Origin: Neobacillus ginsengisoli | GTDB lineage: Bacteria > Bacillota > Bacilli > Bacillales_B > DSM-18226 | Direction: 5' to 3' | DNA length: 64,000 bases | NCBI RefSeq assembly: GCF_030813055.1 | Contig: NZ_JAUSTW010000004.1 | Location: 248,001-312,000 of the forward strand | Shown here: positions 1-7,225 of the stretch, in pieces | Layout: every line of letters begins with the position of its first letter | Position numbering within the stretch: position 1 is the stretch's first letter | Notes under the pieces: model-generated | The model's database searches: none | What the model was told of the DNA's origin: nothing | Seen by the model: only the letters and a program-made list of their open reading frames with translations | Translations under genes and position numbers: made by a program

Positions 1-1030
1 CCCCACTTGAGTTAGCACCCACATAACCAGGAACATCTGTAGACCCAGTTCCCACAACCCCACCAGGGCTTGTTCCCTTCCCAGTGTATGTTTTGGTATC
101 CTTTTCAGAGCTTATTACGATTCCGTTATTATTCTTATCCGTCGGTTTCACTAATTTTTCTTCCGTTTTGACCTGATCAAAATTCATTTTGATAAACGTA
201 TTGACGTATACTTTATCTGTTCCAAGAATGTTACCTAGCAAACTTTGTAGATTCTGTTGGATATCACGTTGAATATTTTGTTGGATTTTTTGCTGTTGGT
301 CATATTTATCAAGAGCCTGATCCCCATTGTTTGAATCTTGCAACGCTAAGGTCTCACTGTACTGATTCATGATGGTGATATTTTCTACTGGAAGATTCGG
401 AACACTACGTGATACTAACGTATAAAGTGCCCGAATTTGCTGAGGGTTCAGTTGTGTCCCCGGCTCCACTTCTACCATCACGGAAGCACTGGCTTTTTGC
501 TGTTGATCCTGTTTAACAAACACAGAATTTTCAGGTAATGTCAAAATAACATCAGCATTCTTAATCCCATCAACATTCTTAAGAACTTCTGCCACTTGAT
601 TTTGCATGGCTTCACGTTCAAGTATGTTATATTGACGGTCTGTAGCTCCGAAAGAAAGATTTTGACCAAAAACATCGTAATTAATTTTGTTGTCTTTTGG
701 ATAGCCTTTTGAAGCAAGACTAACGACTAAACTGGGTGCATCCTTTCGCGGCACAAGCAACATCGTCCCATTTTGGGAAATTTGATAATTTGTAAATCCT
801 TGTTTGTCCAATTCTGCTTTTATGTCTCCTACTTCCCGCTGGCTCAATTGACCCGTATACAATGGTACATATTGAGGGCGTGACGCAAAAAAAATAAACG
901 TAGAAATGGCAATGAAAAGAAATAAGAATGTACCAATGATGAACCATTTTTGTTTCGAGCTTCGTGCACCCCAGTATTTATTAAAACTCTCTCTTGATTG
1001 TTTGATTTGATCTATCCATGATCGATTCAT
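1..1030 (-). CDS. fliF: Flagellar MS-ring protein FliF (partial, 3' end outside window)
   Basis: FliF forms the inner-membrane MS ring on which the rotor and export gate assemble. About 343 codons are visible from an ATG at 1030; the frame is open to the left edge, so the C-terminal part, including the second membrane segment and FliG-binding tail, is missing. A membrane segment lies at about residues 29-48, followed by the YscJ/FliF ring-building region (YVPLYTGQL, then the VPNLPVENITIM stretch). It follows fliE at a short distance, the standard flgB-flgC-fliE-fliF order, so it belongs to the riboswitch-led operon. High confidence. Confidence 0.96.
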   Translation of the reverse strand, partial: MNRSWIDQIKQSRESFNKYWGARSSKQKWFIIGTFLFLFIAISTFIFFASRPQYVPLYTGQLSQREVGDIKAELDKQGFTNYQISQNGTMLLVPRKDAPSLVVSLASKGYPKDNKINYDVFGQNLSFGATDRQYNILEREAMQNQVAEVLKNVDGIKNADVILTLPENSVFVKQDQQQKASASVMVEVEPGTQLNPQQIRALYTLVSRSVPNLPVENITIMNQYSETLALQDSNNGDQALDKYDQQQKIQQNIQRDIQQNLQSLLGNILGTDKVYVNTFIKMNFDQVKTEEKLVKPTDKNNNGIVISSEKDTKTYTGKGTSPGGVVGTGSTDVPGYVGANSSG

Positions 1031-1058
1031 TTCTCACCCTGCTCAACTTTCCTAATTC

Positions 1059-1349
1059 TTAAAATTGCATCCTCATGATTTCTGAATAGGATTCCACGGC
1101 CTTGTCCCTCACCGCAACCGTCATTTCCAGTGCTAACTTCGCTTTTTCCGAAGCAATCGTAACATTATGTATATTATCAACCTCACCAGCAGCTGCTTTC
1201 GTAGTGAGATCCTCAGCCTGCTTTACTGTTGAATCTACATTTTGCAAATATCCTTGGAGCACGTCAGCAAACGAAGATTTTGATTCTGTTTTTTGAATAG
1301 AATTTTGATTGAAATTGATTGAGCTACTACTTACACTTGAAACATTCAT
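1059..1349 (-). CDS. fliE: Flagellar hook-basal body protein FliE
   Basis: FliE is the adaptor joining the MS ring to the rod. The 96-residue protein matches the usual length of about 100. The C-terminal half carries the typical pattern (DNIHNVTIASEKAKLALEMT, then AVRDKAVESYSEIMRMQF). It sits between flgC and fliF with short gaps and is cotranscribed with them. The start is preceded by an AGGAGG-like site. High confidence. Confidence 0.95.
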   Translation of the reverse strand: MNVSSVSSSSINFNQNSIQKTESKSSFADVLQGYLQNVDSTVKQAEDLTTKAAAGEVDNIHNVTIASEKAKLALEMTVAVRDKAVESYSEIMRMQF

Positions 1350-1360
1350 CTATATTCCTC

Positions 1361-1816
1361 CTAACGACCTATTTCTAGAGATTTTAACATCATCGATTTC
1401 CCTGAATTAAATGCTGTGACATTCGCTTCATATGCTCTTGACGCAGCGAGTAAATCGACCATTTCCTTAGATAAATCGACATTGGGCATCATCACATATC
1501 CATCCGTATTAGCATCAGGGTTTGAGGGATCGTAAACCATTTTAAATGGTGTCTGATCATCAACAATTCCTGTTACCCTTACACCTTGTAGGTTGGATTG
1601 AGACTGTGTTTGTTTTTGAATTTCACTTTGTAATACCTGATCAAACGCTTTTTCCCTTGGTTCCATTTCAACCATTTTGCGGCGATATGGTTCCCATTTT
1701 CCATTTACCAATGTTGCACGAGTTGTGGAGGCATTGGCAATATTTGAAGAGATGACATCCATCCTTAAACGCTGTGCAGATAAGGCGGATGCATTTATAT
1801 TTAATGAATCAAACAT
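1361..1816 (-). CDS. flgC: Flagellar basal-body rod protein FlgC
   Basis: FlgC is a proximal rod subunit exported by the flagellar type III system. At 151 residues it is family-sized. The N-terminus has the rod signature (LRMDVISSNIANAST) and the C-terminus the conserved helix (LAASRAYEANVTAFNSGKSM). It starts six bases after the flgB stop, so the two are translationally close and in one operon. High confidence. Confidence 0.95.
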   Translation of the reverse strand: MFDSLNINASALSAQRLRMDVISSNIANASTTRATLVNGKWEPYRRKMVEMEPREKAFDQVLQSEIQKQTQSQSNLQGVRVTGIVDDQTPFKMVYDPSNPDANTDGYVMMPNVDLSKEMVDLLAASRAYEANVTAFNSGKSMMLKSLEIGR

Positions 1817-1821
1817 CGCCC

Positions 1822-2226
1822 TTAACCCCTTCCAGTAATCGCAATCGATAATTGTTGAAATTCACTGTTCAGCTGCTGCGTTAGTGTATAGTACCACAAA
1901 GCATTATTTGACATGCTGGTCATCTCTTGATCGACATCAACATTGTTTCCGTTGTTTTGCATAACAGTTTCCGTATTTTCCATGGTTTGTGCAGTGGGTA
2001 TGTCAACTGTATTACCAATCACTAAATGTCGAGAGTCTGTTCGGTTTCCAACAAAATTTGTTTGATTGGATAAGTGTTGTTTTAAAATATCCTCAAAAGC
2101 TACTTGTTTTGCTTTATATCCAGGGGTTTCTGCATTCGCTAAATTATTGGATATGACTTGTTGGCGTAAACTTGAGGCATCTAATGCCGATTGTAAAAGG
2201 CTAATATTGTTCAAAATAATCCTCAC
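1822..2226 (-). CDS. flgB: Flagellar basal-body rod protein FlgB
   Basis: FlgB is the most proximal rod subunit. The 134-residue sequence has the N-terminal rod motif (RQQVISNNLANAETPGYKAK) and a C-terminal helix ending TLTQQLNSEFQQLSIAITGRG in two blocks. It heads the flgB-flgC-fliE-fliF block. In many Bacillus species flgB is the first gene of the fla/che operon; here two extra genes and a riboswitch precede it. An AT-rich 119-bp gap separates it from the glucosaminidase gene and could hold a secondary promoter. High confidence. Confidence 0.95.
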   Translation of the reverse strand: MRIILNNISLLQSALDASSLRQQVISNNLANAETPGYKAKQVAFEDILKQHLSNQTNFVGNRTDSRHLVIGNTVDIPTAQTMENTETVMQNNGNNVDVDQEMTSMSNNALWYYTLTQQLNSEFQQLSIAITGRG

Positions 2227-2345
2227 CTTTCAGACTATTTATTTGATTTTTTTTGATAAGCATCAAAATAAAAATCATACTAAATCAATATACTAAATAA
2301 AGGGTTTTTTATCCATAATTTTTTTAAATAATATATGAATTCATC

Positions 2346-3095
2346 CTACACTCGAAGTTGATCAAAATACTTAGTCACACCGGTTACCCAATGATTATTT
2401 AAACCAATAGGATCATTTTCTGCACCAATTGGTGCATACTTGGAACCAATCATCGATATTGTATGTAAGCCAGAGCCGAGATAATTTTTACTTATATTAT
2501 GAGCCATATCCATTATGCTTTGTTCAATCGAGGAATATGATTTCAAACCATTAACACCCATCATGCCCGCAATATTGTTTTTTTGTCTTGCAGCATTGGA
2601 CTGACCATTACCGGTTTCATGTTGTGCGATAGCAGCAAGAAGGGCAGGATCGATATTAAATTGCTGTCCAGCTTGAACAAAGGTCTTTCCCATACCTTTT
2701 AATTTGCCATTTAACACTTGATCAATTTTATCAGGATTTATAGACTGGTAGCTTAACGGTTTGCCAGATTTTATGAGCAAATTTTGATTACTGTTACCGA
2801 TCAATGGATTTATTTGATTGAGGTTCATGGATTGGAAGCTTAGCGGGTCATTAATATCCATGCTTTGACCACTCAAAGAGGAGTTATTTCCTAAATCTAT
2901 ATTTGGATCAAGGGTATCAGTACTAGTGTCTTCGGCCATTTGTGATTCCAATTGCATCAATAATTGATTTAAAACTTCGGCAAAAGGATTGCTGCCCTTT
3001 GAAGGGGTAATTCCTTGCTGGCTTTGGAGATTTTCATTTTTAGATAGTGTATTTACAAGCATTGTTTTAGTAAACCAATTATCTCCTGTTATCAA
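2346..3095 (-). CDS. Flagellar-operon glucosaminidase-like (lysozyme-fold) protein
   Basis: Probable peptidoglycan hydrolase that opens the wall for rod assembly. Residues about 1-125 are low-complexity and Asn/Ser/Gln-rich; residues about 127-249 form a glucosaminidase/lysozyme-like domain with candidate catalytic Glu160 in AAIAQHETGNGQ, then NNIAGMMG and a C-terminal NNHWVTGVTKYFDQL. This matches the arrangement of the FlgJ muramidase half, but no FlgJ rod-cap domain is seen. The start is TTG at 3095 with an AAAGGATG site upstream; an internal ATG at residue 12 is an alternative. It has no Sec signal, so export through the flagellar apparatus is inferred. Confidence 0.75.
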   Translation of the reverse strand: MITGDNWFTKTMLVNTLSKNENLQSQQGITPSKGSNPFAEVLNQLLMQLESQMAEDTSTDTLDPNIDLGNNSSLSGQSMDINDPLSFQSMNLNQINPLIGNSNQNLLIKSGKPLSYQSINPDKIDQVLNGKLKGMGKTFVQAGQQFNIDPALLAAIAQHETGNGQSNAARQKNNIAGMMGVNGLKSYSSIEQSIMDMAHNISKNYLGSGLHTISMIGSKYAPIGAENDPIGLNNHWVTGVTKYFDQLRV

Positions 3096-3173
3096 TGGAT
3101 AGCATCCTTTCTTATTATGTATTCTAAAATTAATAAAATTTATTTTACCTTTATCTTATTTTAAATTCGATCT

Positions 3174-3497
3174 CTAATTGGCATTTAGCATTCCTTCAAA
3201 CATCCAGCTGATGCCTCCGATAAAATCATCTGGGAGCCGAGATATTTTGATAAGTTGACCGTCTTCGATTTTTGCCTCTACCAAAACAATCATGTTAGAA
3301 TCTTGTTCTTTTTTTAAGGCAAGAATCTGCTTCTCATTGTATACAATATTTTTCAACATATAATAGGTATCATTTAATGGGTTCCCTATCGTTATTTTAA
3401 TTGGATTTTTAAAGAAAGGTTTTTTCTTTTTAAATTCCATAAAATTATAGAGCATGCCTTGTATAGGCTCGTCTGACAATAGATGCTGGTAGATCAT
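3174..3497 (-). CDS. Unrecognised 107-aa protein, first gene after the c-di-GMP riboswitch
   Basis: I do not recognise this family. The 107-residue product is soluble, Lys-rich near the N-terminus (FKKKKPFF) and looks beta-rich with a C-terminal amphipathic stretch (GGISWMFEGMLNAN). It has a clear ribosome site (GAGGAAG) six to eight bases before its ATG, and it is the first reading frame downstream of the riboswitch terminator, so it should be the most directly c-di-GMP-controlled product. Position suggests a motility or rod-assembly role, but no function can be assigned from sequence. Confidence 0.7.
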   Translation of the reverse strand: MIYQHLLSDEPIQGMLYNFMEFKKKKPFFKNPIKITIGNPLNDTYYMLKNIVYNEKQILALKKEQDSNMIVLVEAKIEDGQLIKISRLPDDFIGGISWMFEGMLNAN

Positions 3498-3628
3498 GAT
3501 ATCTTCCTCTCGGTCAACTTAAAATTTAAGAGTAAATTTGTTTTTCTTTTGCAAAAATAAAAAGTTTACTACTATAATAAATAGTCTAAATTTTAAGAAT
3601 AGAATATTGCACCGCTGGACAAAAAAAA

Positions 3629-3659
3629 TTAACCCCGCATTTATCGAATGCGGGGTTAA
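3629..3659 (-). terminator. Intrinsic terminator of the c-di-GMP riboswitch
   Basis: On the minus strand a GC-rich stem (AACCCCGCATT pairing with AATGCGGGGTT, four-base loop region) is followed directly by eight T residues at 3628-3621. It lies about 60 nt after the aptamer and 130 nt before the first gene, which is the layout of a transcriptional riboswitch expression platform. Confidence 0.93.
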
Positions 3660-3717
3660 AATCATAAATCATTCACGAAGGCTTTGATGCCAAATGAAAA
3701 TATAGATTATTTAAAAC

Positions 3718-3818
3718 ACCCTTATCATTCGGCAGCTGGCTGACATAGTGCAAAAGCACCTTAGCCCCTTTAGCTTTGTGTCACTGATTTTCATCAGTTT
3801 TACCCTTATCGAGACTTT
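3718..3818 (-). promoter_or_regulatory. c-di-GMP-I (GEMM-I) riboswitch aptamer
   Basis: Read on the minus strand, the region shows the GEMM-I order: GGGTAAA, a P2 hairpin ACTGAT-GAAA-ATCAGT (3783-3798) with the conserved GAAA tetraloop, then GACACAAAGCTA with GGGGCTAA (tetraloop receptor side), a P3 hairpin closed by GTGC-TTTT-GCAC, and the 3' block TATGTCAGCCAGCTGCCG. An intrinsic terminator follows. The family binds c-di-GMP. By analogy with flagellar-operon GEMM switches that terminate on ligand binding, high c-di-GMP would shut off the basal-body operon; this direction is inferred. A 3',3'-cGAMP variant cannot be excluded by eye. Confidence 0.92.
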
Positions 3819-3871
3819 TAGAGGTTCCTTTTGCACTGGTCTCTAACTCTCATGATAGAATGTTTTAACAA

Positions 3872-3908
3872 TGTCGAATATCCTACTAATTAATCATTTG
3901 TTGTCGAA
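3872..3908 (-). promoter_or_regulatory. Candidate SigA promoter with two Spo0A boxes upstream of the riboswitch
   Basis: Two exact TGTCGAA heptamers (plus strand 3872-3878 and 3902-3908) lie 30 bp apart. On the minus strand the upstream box overlaps a possible -35 TTCGAC (3908-3903), which is 17 bp from a possible -10 TAGGAT (3885-3880). The downstream box would fall at the start site. The placement allows Spo0A~P control of this transcript. Inferred from motif matching only. Confidence 0.5.
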
Positions 3909-4008
3909 ATTAATGGGTAATTTGACCTAATTTTATTTTCTACCCCAATATTTCTTATGTCAATAACGAATATAATAATTTTATGTAAAAATAATTAGGT
4001 CCTTTCCA

Positions 4009-4377
4009 TTATTTTTTTGAATCTATAAATACTCCATCAGTTTGTTTCAGATAAGGTTGATAAATTTTAGCATACTGTTTATTCTTCTTAATTTGATTTA
4101 GAATGGTTTGGATTTTCGTCATTTTTTCTTTTAATTGAAGTTCTATACACTGATCTAATTGTAAAGTATCTTTCAATAAATTTGTTTCTTTAGTAGTATA
4201 TTGATAGCTCGGGTAATCTGCTTTAAAGGTATCAATTCTTTTCATCGCTGTATGTCGAGCTAAAAGCAGTTTTTCAAATTCCTCAAAATCTCCGTCATTA
4301 AGTACGTGCTGCATTGCGGCTGTGATTTTATAAATGGTTTCTGCCATTTCTTCTATGATAAAAACAGATTTAGTCAT
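4009..4377 (-). CDS. fliT: FliT-like flagellar chaperone
   Basis: Small (122 aa from the chosen start), alpha-helical, charged protein encoded directly behind fliS, the usual place for the FliT-type chaperone that handles FliD and other late substrates. The frame could begin further upstream, but the ATG at 4377 overlaps the fliS stop (ATGACTAA), the usual arrangement for coupled translation, so that start is chosen. Sequence similarity to FliT is weak by eye; the assignment rests mainly on size, helical pattern and position. Confidence 0.65.
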   Translation of the reverse strand: MTKSVFIIEEMAETIYKITAAMQHVLNDGDFEEFEKLLLARHTAMKRIDTFKADYPSYQYTTKETNLLKDTLQLDQCIELQLKEKMTKIQTILNQIKKNKQYAKIYQPYLKQTDGVFIDSKK

Positions 4378-4747
4378 TGGCTTTTTGTTTGATAGCAGTC
4401 GCCCAGGTTTCAGATAGTTCAACAGCAAACCCTTCTACTTCATCTAGAATTTCGACATTTTTTCTCATATTCGCTTCAATTAAACGGGAATTCATATAAT
4501 TGTATAATGAGAGTAGAGAATCTGACATCGCATAGCCTGGTTTCAATGTGACGATTAACTCACTAAGAATATCTTGAGCTTTTAGATTATAACTGTGGGA
4601 ATCCGCTAATTTGTTAGTTTGCAAAGCCATTTTGGACATGCGGATGAATTTAACCATTCCTTGGTATAACATATTAGTCAACTCTTCCGGCTTCGAAGTG
4701 GTGACTGCTTGTCTTTGATAGGCTTGATAAGGATTACTTAAAGTCAT
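4370..4747 (-). CDS. fliS: Flagellin export chaperone FliS
   Basis: FliS binds flagellin in the cytoplasm and prevents premature polymerisation. The family N-terminus NPYQAYQRQAV is present, with a helical bundle thereafter (KPEELTNMLYQGMVKFI; LYNYMNSRLIEANMRKN). The start is ATG at 4747, which has AGAGG at the right spacing; a longer frame from 4768 would place the ribosome site inside the gene. Product 125 aa, family-sized. It lies between flaG and fliT, likely one SigD operon. Confidence 0.95.
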   Translation of the reverse strand: MTLSNPYQAYQRQAVTTSKPEELTNMLYQGMVKFIRMSKMALQTNKLADSHSYNLKAQDILSELIVTLKPGYAMSDSLLSLYNYMNSRLIEANMRKNVEILDEVEGFAVELSETWATAIKQKAND

Positions 4748-4801
4748 ACTGATATTACCTCTTTCCATTTCCTAAGATTCATTAGTAAAAAAATTCAATT
4801 C

Positions 4802-5137
4802 TTATATATTTTTATCAACTAGTAAACCTAAAAATTTTTTCATTTCCGAAAAATAATCTAACATTTTTTTTGAAGGAATTTCACGGATGACTTCATTGGT
4901 TTTTGAATCAATCATCTTTACATAATATTCTCCCGATTTATCATGCAATTTAAATTCTAAGAAGACTTGTGATTGTTCGGCCATTATATTTAGCTGTCGC
5001 ACCGAATCCTGTATCTGTTTGTCTGTTTGTTCAGATCTGCGTTTAATTGGTGTTTGATCACGGGTTGGATTATTCTGGCGTTGATCTGAAGCAGTTTGAT
5101 TTTGAATTGAAGGGATTTTTGAAATCTCCATCGCCAT
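4802..5137 (-). CDS. flaG: FlaG family protein
   Basis: FlaG proteins influence filament length and flagellin handling. The N-terminal half of the 111-residue product is polar and disordered; the C-terminal half has the domain signature: FLEFKLHDKSGEYYVKMID, then TNEVIREIPSKKMLDYF. First gene of flaG-fliS-fliT, directly behind a SigD-type promoter. High confidence for the family. Confidence 0.93.
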   Translation of the reverse strand: MAMEISKIPSIQNQTASDQRQNNPTRDQTPIKRRSEQTDKQIQDSVRQLNIMAEQSQVFLEFKLHDKSGEYYVKMIDSKTNEVIREIPSKKMLDYFSEMKKFLGLLVDKNI

Positions 5138-5161
5138 CCTCCATTTCCTGCTTTTTTATAT

Positions 5162-5188
5162 TTATCGGATGGAAAGAAAATAAGTTAA
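5162..5188 (-). promoter_or_regulatory. SigD-type promoter of flaG-fliS-fliT
   Basis: On the minus strand TTAA (5188-5185), a 15-bp spacer and TCCGATAA (5169-5162) fit the SigD pattern TAAA-N15-GCCGATAA with one change in the -35. It lies about 25 bp upstream of flaG. Confidence 0.75.
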
Positions 5189-5211
5189 GGAAAAATTAGA
5201 AAAAAACTAAA

Positions 5212-5237
5212 AAAAGCTATTCAAAGGAATAGCTTTT
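5212..5237 (-). terminator. Terminator of the RsfA-like gene
   Basis: Perfect 9-bp stem AAAAGCTAT/ATAGCTTTT followed by a T-rich run on the minus strand. The upstream arm overlaps the stop codon of the RsfA-like gene. Confidence 0.88.
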
Positions 5238-6138
5238 AACTGCCGACTTGAAGGACAAGACCAGACCCATCAATTATATAGTTTAGTCTTTGATTATGTT
5301 TCTTTAGATTTTGAATTTTTGCAGCATCGCCTAACTGGTTAAAGGCAGAAATTTCATTTACAATCTTTGCAATTTCTAATTGCAATTCATCATTGCGTTT
5401 CTTCTCCTGCATCAATTGCTGATCTTTTTTCCTTAATTTTTCTTGCAAAACTTCTTTCTCAAGATTGGTTTCAGTTTTTATACTCTCCAACTGTTGAACG
5501 GCATCCTGATTCTGAAGGGCCAAATTGGTAAGTTGATATAAACTTTTTAAAAGTTCATTTAAATTGATCCCTGGAAGTTGTTGAACGTTTGTAATTAAGC
5601 CTGACAAAATGTCTAATAAATCATCATTTTGAGCAGAATTACTTGGATTCAATTGAGGAGCTTGTGTTGTTTCACTAATTGGCTCAACTGAAATAACCGG
5701 AATCTCTGCCTCTTTGATCGTAGTAAAAATAAACTCATTTTGATTAGCTTGTTGTTTTTTTTCTTTTGACTTTACAAGGGTATAATATTTATAGTTAACT
5801 GATTGATAGCCACGGTTTAATAATTGGGCAATTTCATTCAATATCTCTGTAATATTTAGGGCACCTTCATCTTGGCGTTCCTTAATATATTGAAACATAA
5901 AATCAATCTCATTTTTGCTCCATTTTCGATTGACTTTTTTTGAATCATCAGAAGTTTGGTTTTCATGGTCAGAGTTATTTATGCCTAACAACATCAAATT
6001 ATTAAAATAATAAACCAATGTTCCTGCACTTAAATGATTTTTTGCTTCCAACTCATGAAAATAATTCTCATCTAACCGTACAGCTCCACTGCTTACCAAC
6101 TCATCTCTCATCTCAAATAGTGCTGATTTTAAACTCAC
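5236..6138 (-). CDS. RsfA-like Myb/SANT-domain regulator with C-terminal coiled coil
   Basis: The 300-residue product has a Myb-like helical DNA-binding segment at about residues 70-125 (RKWSKNEIDFMFQYIK, then EIAQLLNRGYQSVNYKYYT), the pattern of the RsfA/YlbO prespore regulator family although here it is internal rather than N-terminal. Residues 1-55 form a separate helical region. The C-terminal third (about 215-290) is a heptad-rich coiled coil, suggesting oligomerisation. It is monocistronic, with its own terminator, between the PilZ gene and flaG. DNA binding is inferred; targets are unknown. Its presence inside a motility cluster is notable. Confidence 0.65.
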   Translation of the reverse strand: MSLKSALFEMRDELVSSGAVRLDENYFHELEAKNHLSAGTLVYYFNNLMLLGINNSDHENQTSDDSKKVNRKWSKNEIDFMFQYIKERQDEGALNITEILNEIAQLLNRGYQSVNYKYYTLVKSKEKKQQANQNEFIFTTIKEAEIPVISVEPISETTQAPQLNPSNSAQNDDLLDILSGLITNVQQLPGINLNELLKSLYQLTNLALQNQDAVQQLESIKTETNLEKEVLQEKLRKKDQQLMQEKKRNDELQLEIAKIVNEISAFNQLGDAAKIQNLKKHNQRLNYIIDGSGLVLQVGS

Positions 6139-6411
6139 ATAAATCCCTCCAATCTGATTTAATTATAAAAAACTTGATTTTAATACCGAAGTAATTTTAA
6201 ACTATCTATCTTTCCCTACTATAGGTTACGTTCAAATGTGGTTTTTTTAGGTTATATTATCAAAATAAATCATTAATTTTTTTATTTGATTAAGGATAAC
6301 CTCAAAAAGTAATGGATATCCCTTTATCATTTAATTATATATAATCTGTTAAGATTTGTACATGTTAATGTATGGTATTCAATACAAATCTCATGTATAT
6401 GTTATAAATAA
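6139..6411. other. AT-rich intergenic region upstream of the RsfA-like gene
   Basis: No gene could be supported. The stretch should carry the promoter of the RsfA-like gene on the minus strand, but no convincing SigA or SigD hexamer pair was found. Confidence 0.5.
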
Positions 6412-6433
6412 ACCCTCTTAATTTAAAGAGGGT
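6412..6433 (-). terminator. Terminator of the PilZ gene
   Basis: Perfect 8-bp stem ACCCTCTT/AAGAGGGT with a six-base loop, followed on the minus strand by TTATTT. It lies about 30 bp after the PilZ gene. Confidence 0.8.
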
Positions 6434-6465
6434 CAGCAATAAAATCTTGTTATTTTGATAGTTAA

Positions 6466-7089
6466 CTATCGTTCCTTCAATCGATTTTGTCTTTGTTTTT
6501 CAAAAGAAAATTGGATAATTTTGTTTTGATTCCGTTCATCAATCTGATTAAATTCAAGGGCAACGTTTTTTCGTTCAGCATTGATTATGTCGATTCGGTT
6601 GATTAGTCCAAGAAAAGTGATCATTTCAGTTGTCTTCTTTAACATGTTAGGTATATACAAAGTCCCTGAAACCTTTTCCCCTTCTTTTAATTGACAATCT
6701 ATTTTACTAGAAAATAAGATCCCACCTGCACTAATATTGAGCGTATTTGTTTCGAAATCGTTTATGACAAGACGTAAATTTGCATTCACACGAAAATTAT
6801 TCCTAAGTTGAATCCTTTTAATCTCATTTGTTTGCGGTTTCGCAACTCGAATTAAAGGTATTTTATCTTCAGTTCTTCCAATAATCTCAGTTTGGAATAG
6901 GTACTTATTTTCACCTGAAATAAAGGAAACATCCAATAATGTTCCAACTGTTAACATCCCAACAATATTTCCGTCCATTGGCAAACTAAGAAGAATTTCT
7001 TTGGTGCCCACTTCCGCTACAATAGATCGAGATATTTTGTCGTGTTCCTTCATTTCAATGATAATGTTCTGATTTACTTTTGGATACAT
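6466..7089 (-). CDS. YcgR/YpfA-like PilZ domain c-di-GMP receptor
   Basis: The 207-residue protein has an N-terminal YcgR-like beta-barrel (about 1-90) and a C-terminal PilZ domain. The PilZ c-di-GMP motifs are intact: RxxxR at Arg96-Arg100 (RNNFR) and NxSxxG at Asn118-Gly123 (NISAGG). In Bacillus, YpfA/MotI-type proteins bind c-di-GMP and disengage the MotA/MotB stator, acting as a clutch. It stands alone between terminators in the middle of the flagellar cluster. The receptor assignment is strong; the clutch role is inferred from the family and the context. Confidence 0.9.
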   Translation of the reverse strand: MYPKVNQNIIIEMKEHDKISRSIVAEVGTKEILLSLPMDGNIVGMLTVGTLLDVSFISGENKYLFQTEIIGRTEDKIPLIRVAKPQTNEIKRIQLRNNFRVNANLRLVINDFETNTLNISAGGILFSSKIDCQLKEGEKVSGTLYIPNMLKKTTEMITFLGLINRIDIINAERKNVALEFNQIDERNQNKIIQFSFEKQRQNRLKER

Positions 7090-7175
7090 AGGCTCCTCCC
7101 AGCACTTTTTTATGATTGATAAAAATGTCTACTATAGCTAACAATTAGTTAGATGGATAGGATTTATAAAGAAAT

Positions 7176-7200
7176 AAACTGCATAGAATATACGCAGTTT
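7176..7200 (-). terminator. Probable terminator of flgM-flgN-flgK-flgL
   Basis: Stem AAACTGC/GCAGTTT with an 11-base loop just downstream of flgL; the following T tract is short, so efficiency may be partial. Confidence 0.6.
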
Positions 7201-7225
7201 CTCATCGATGTATTAAAAAAAAAAA

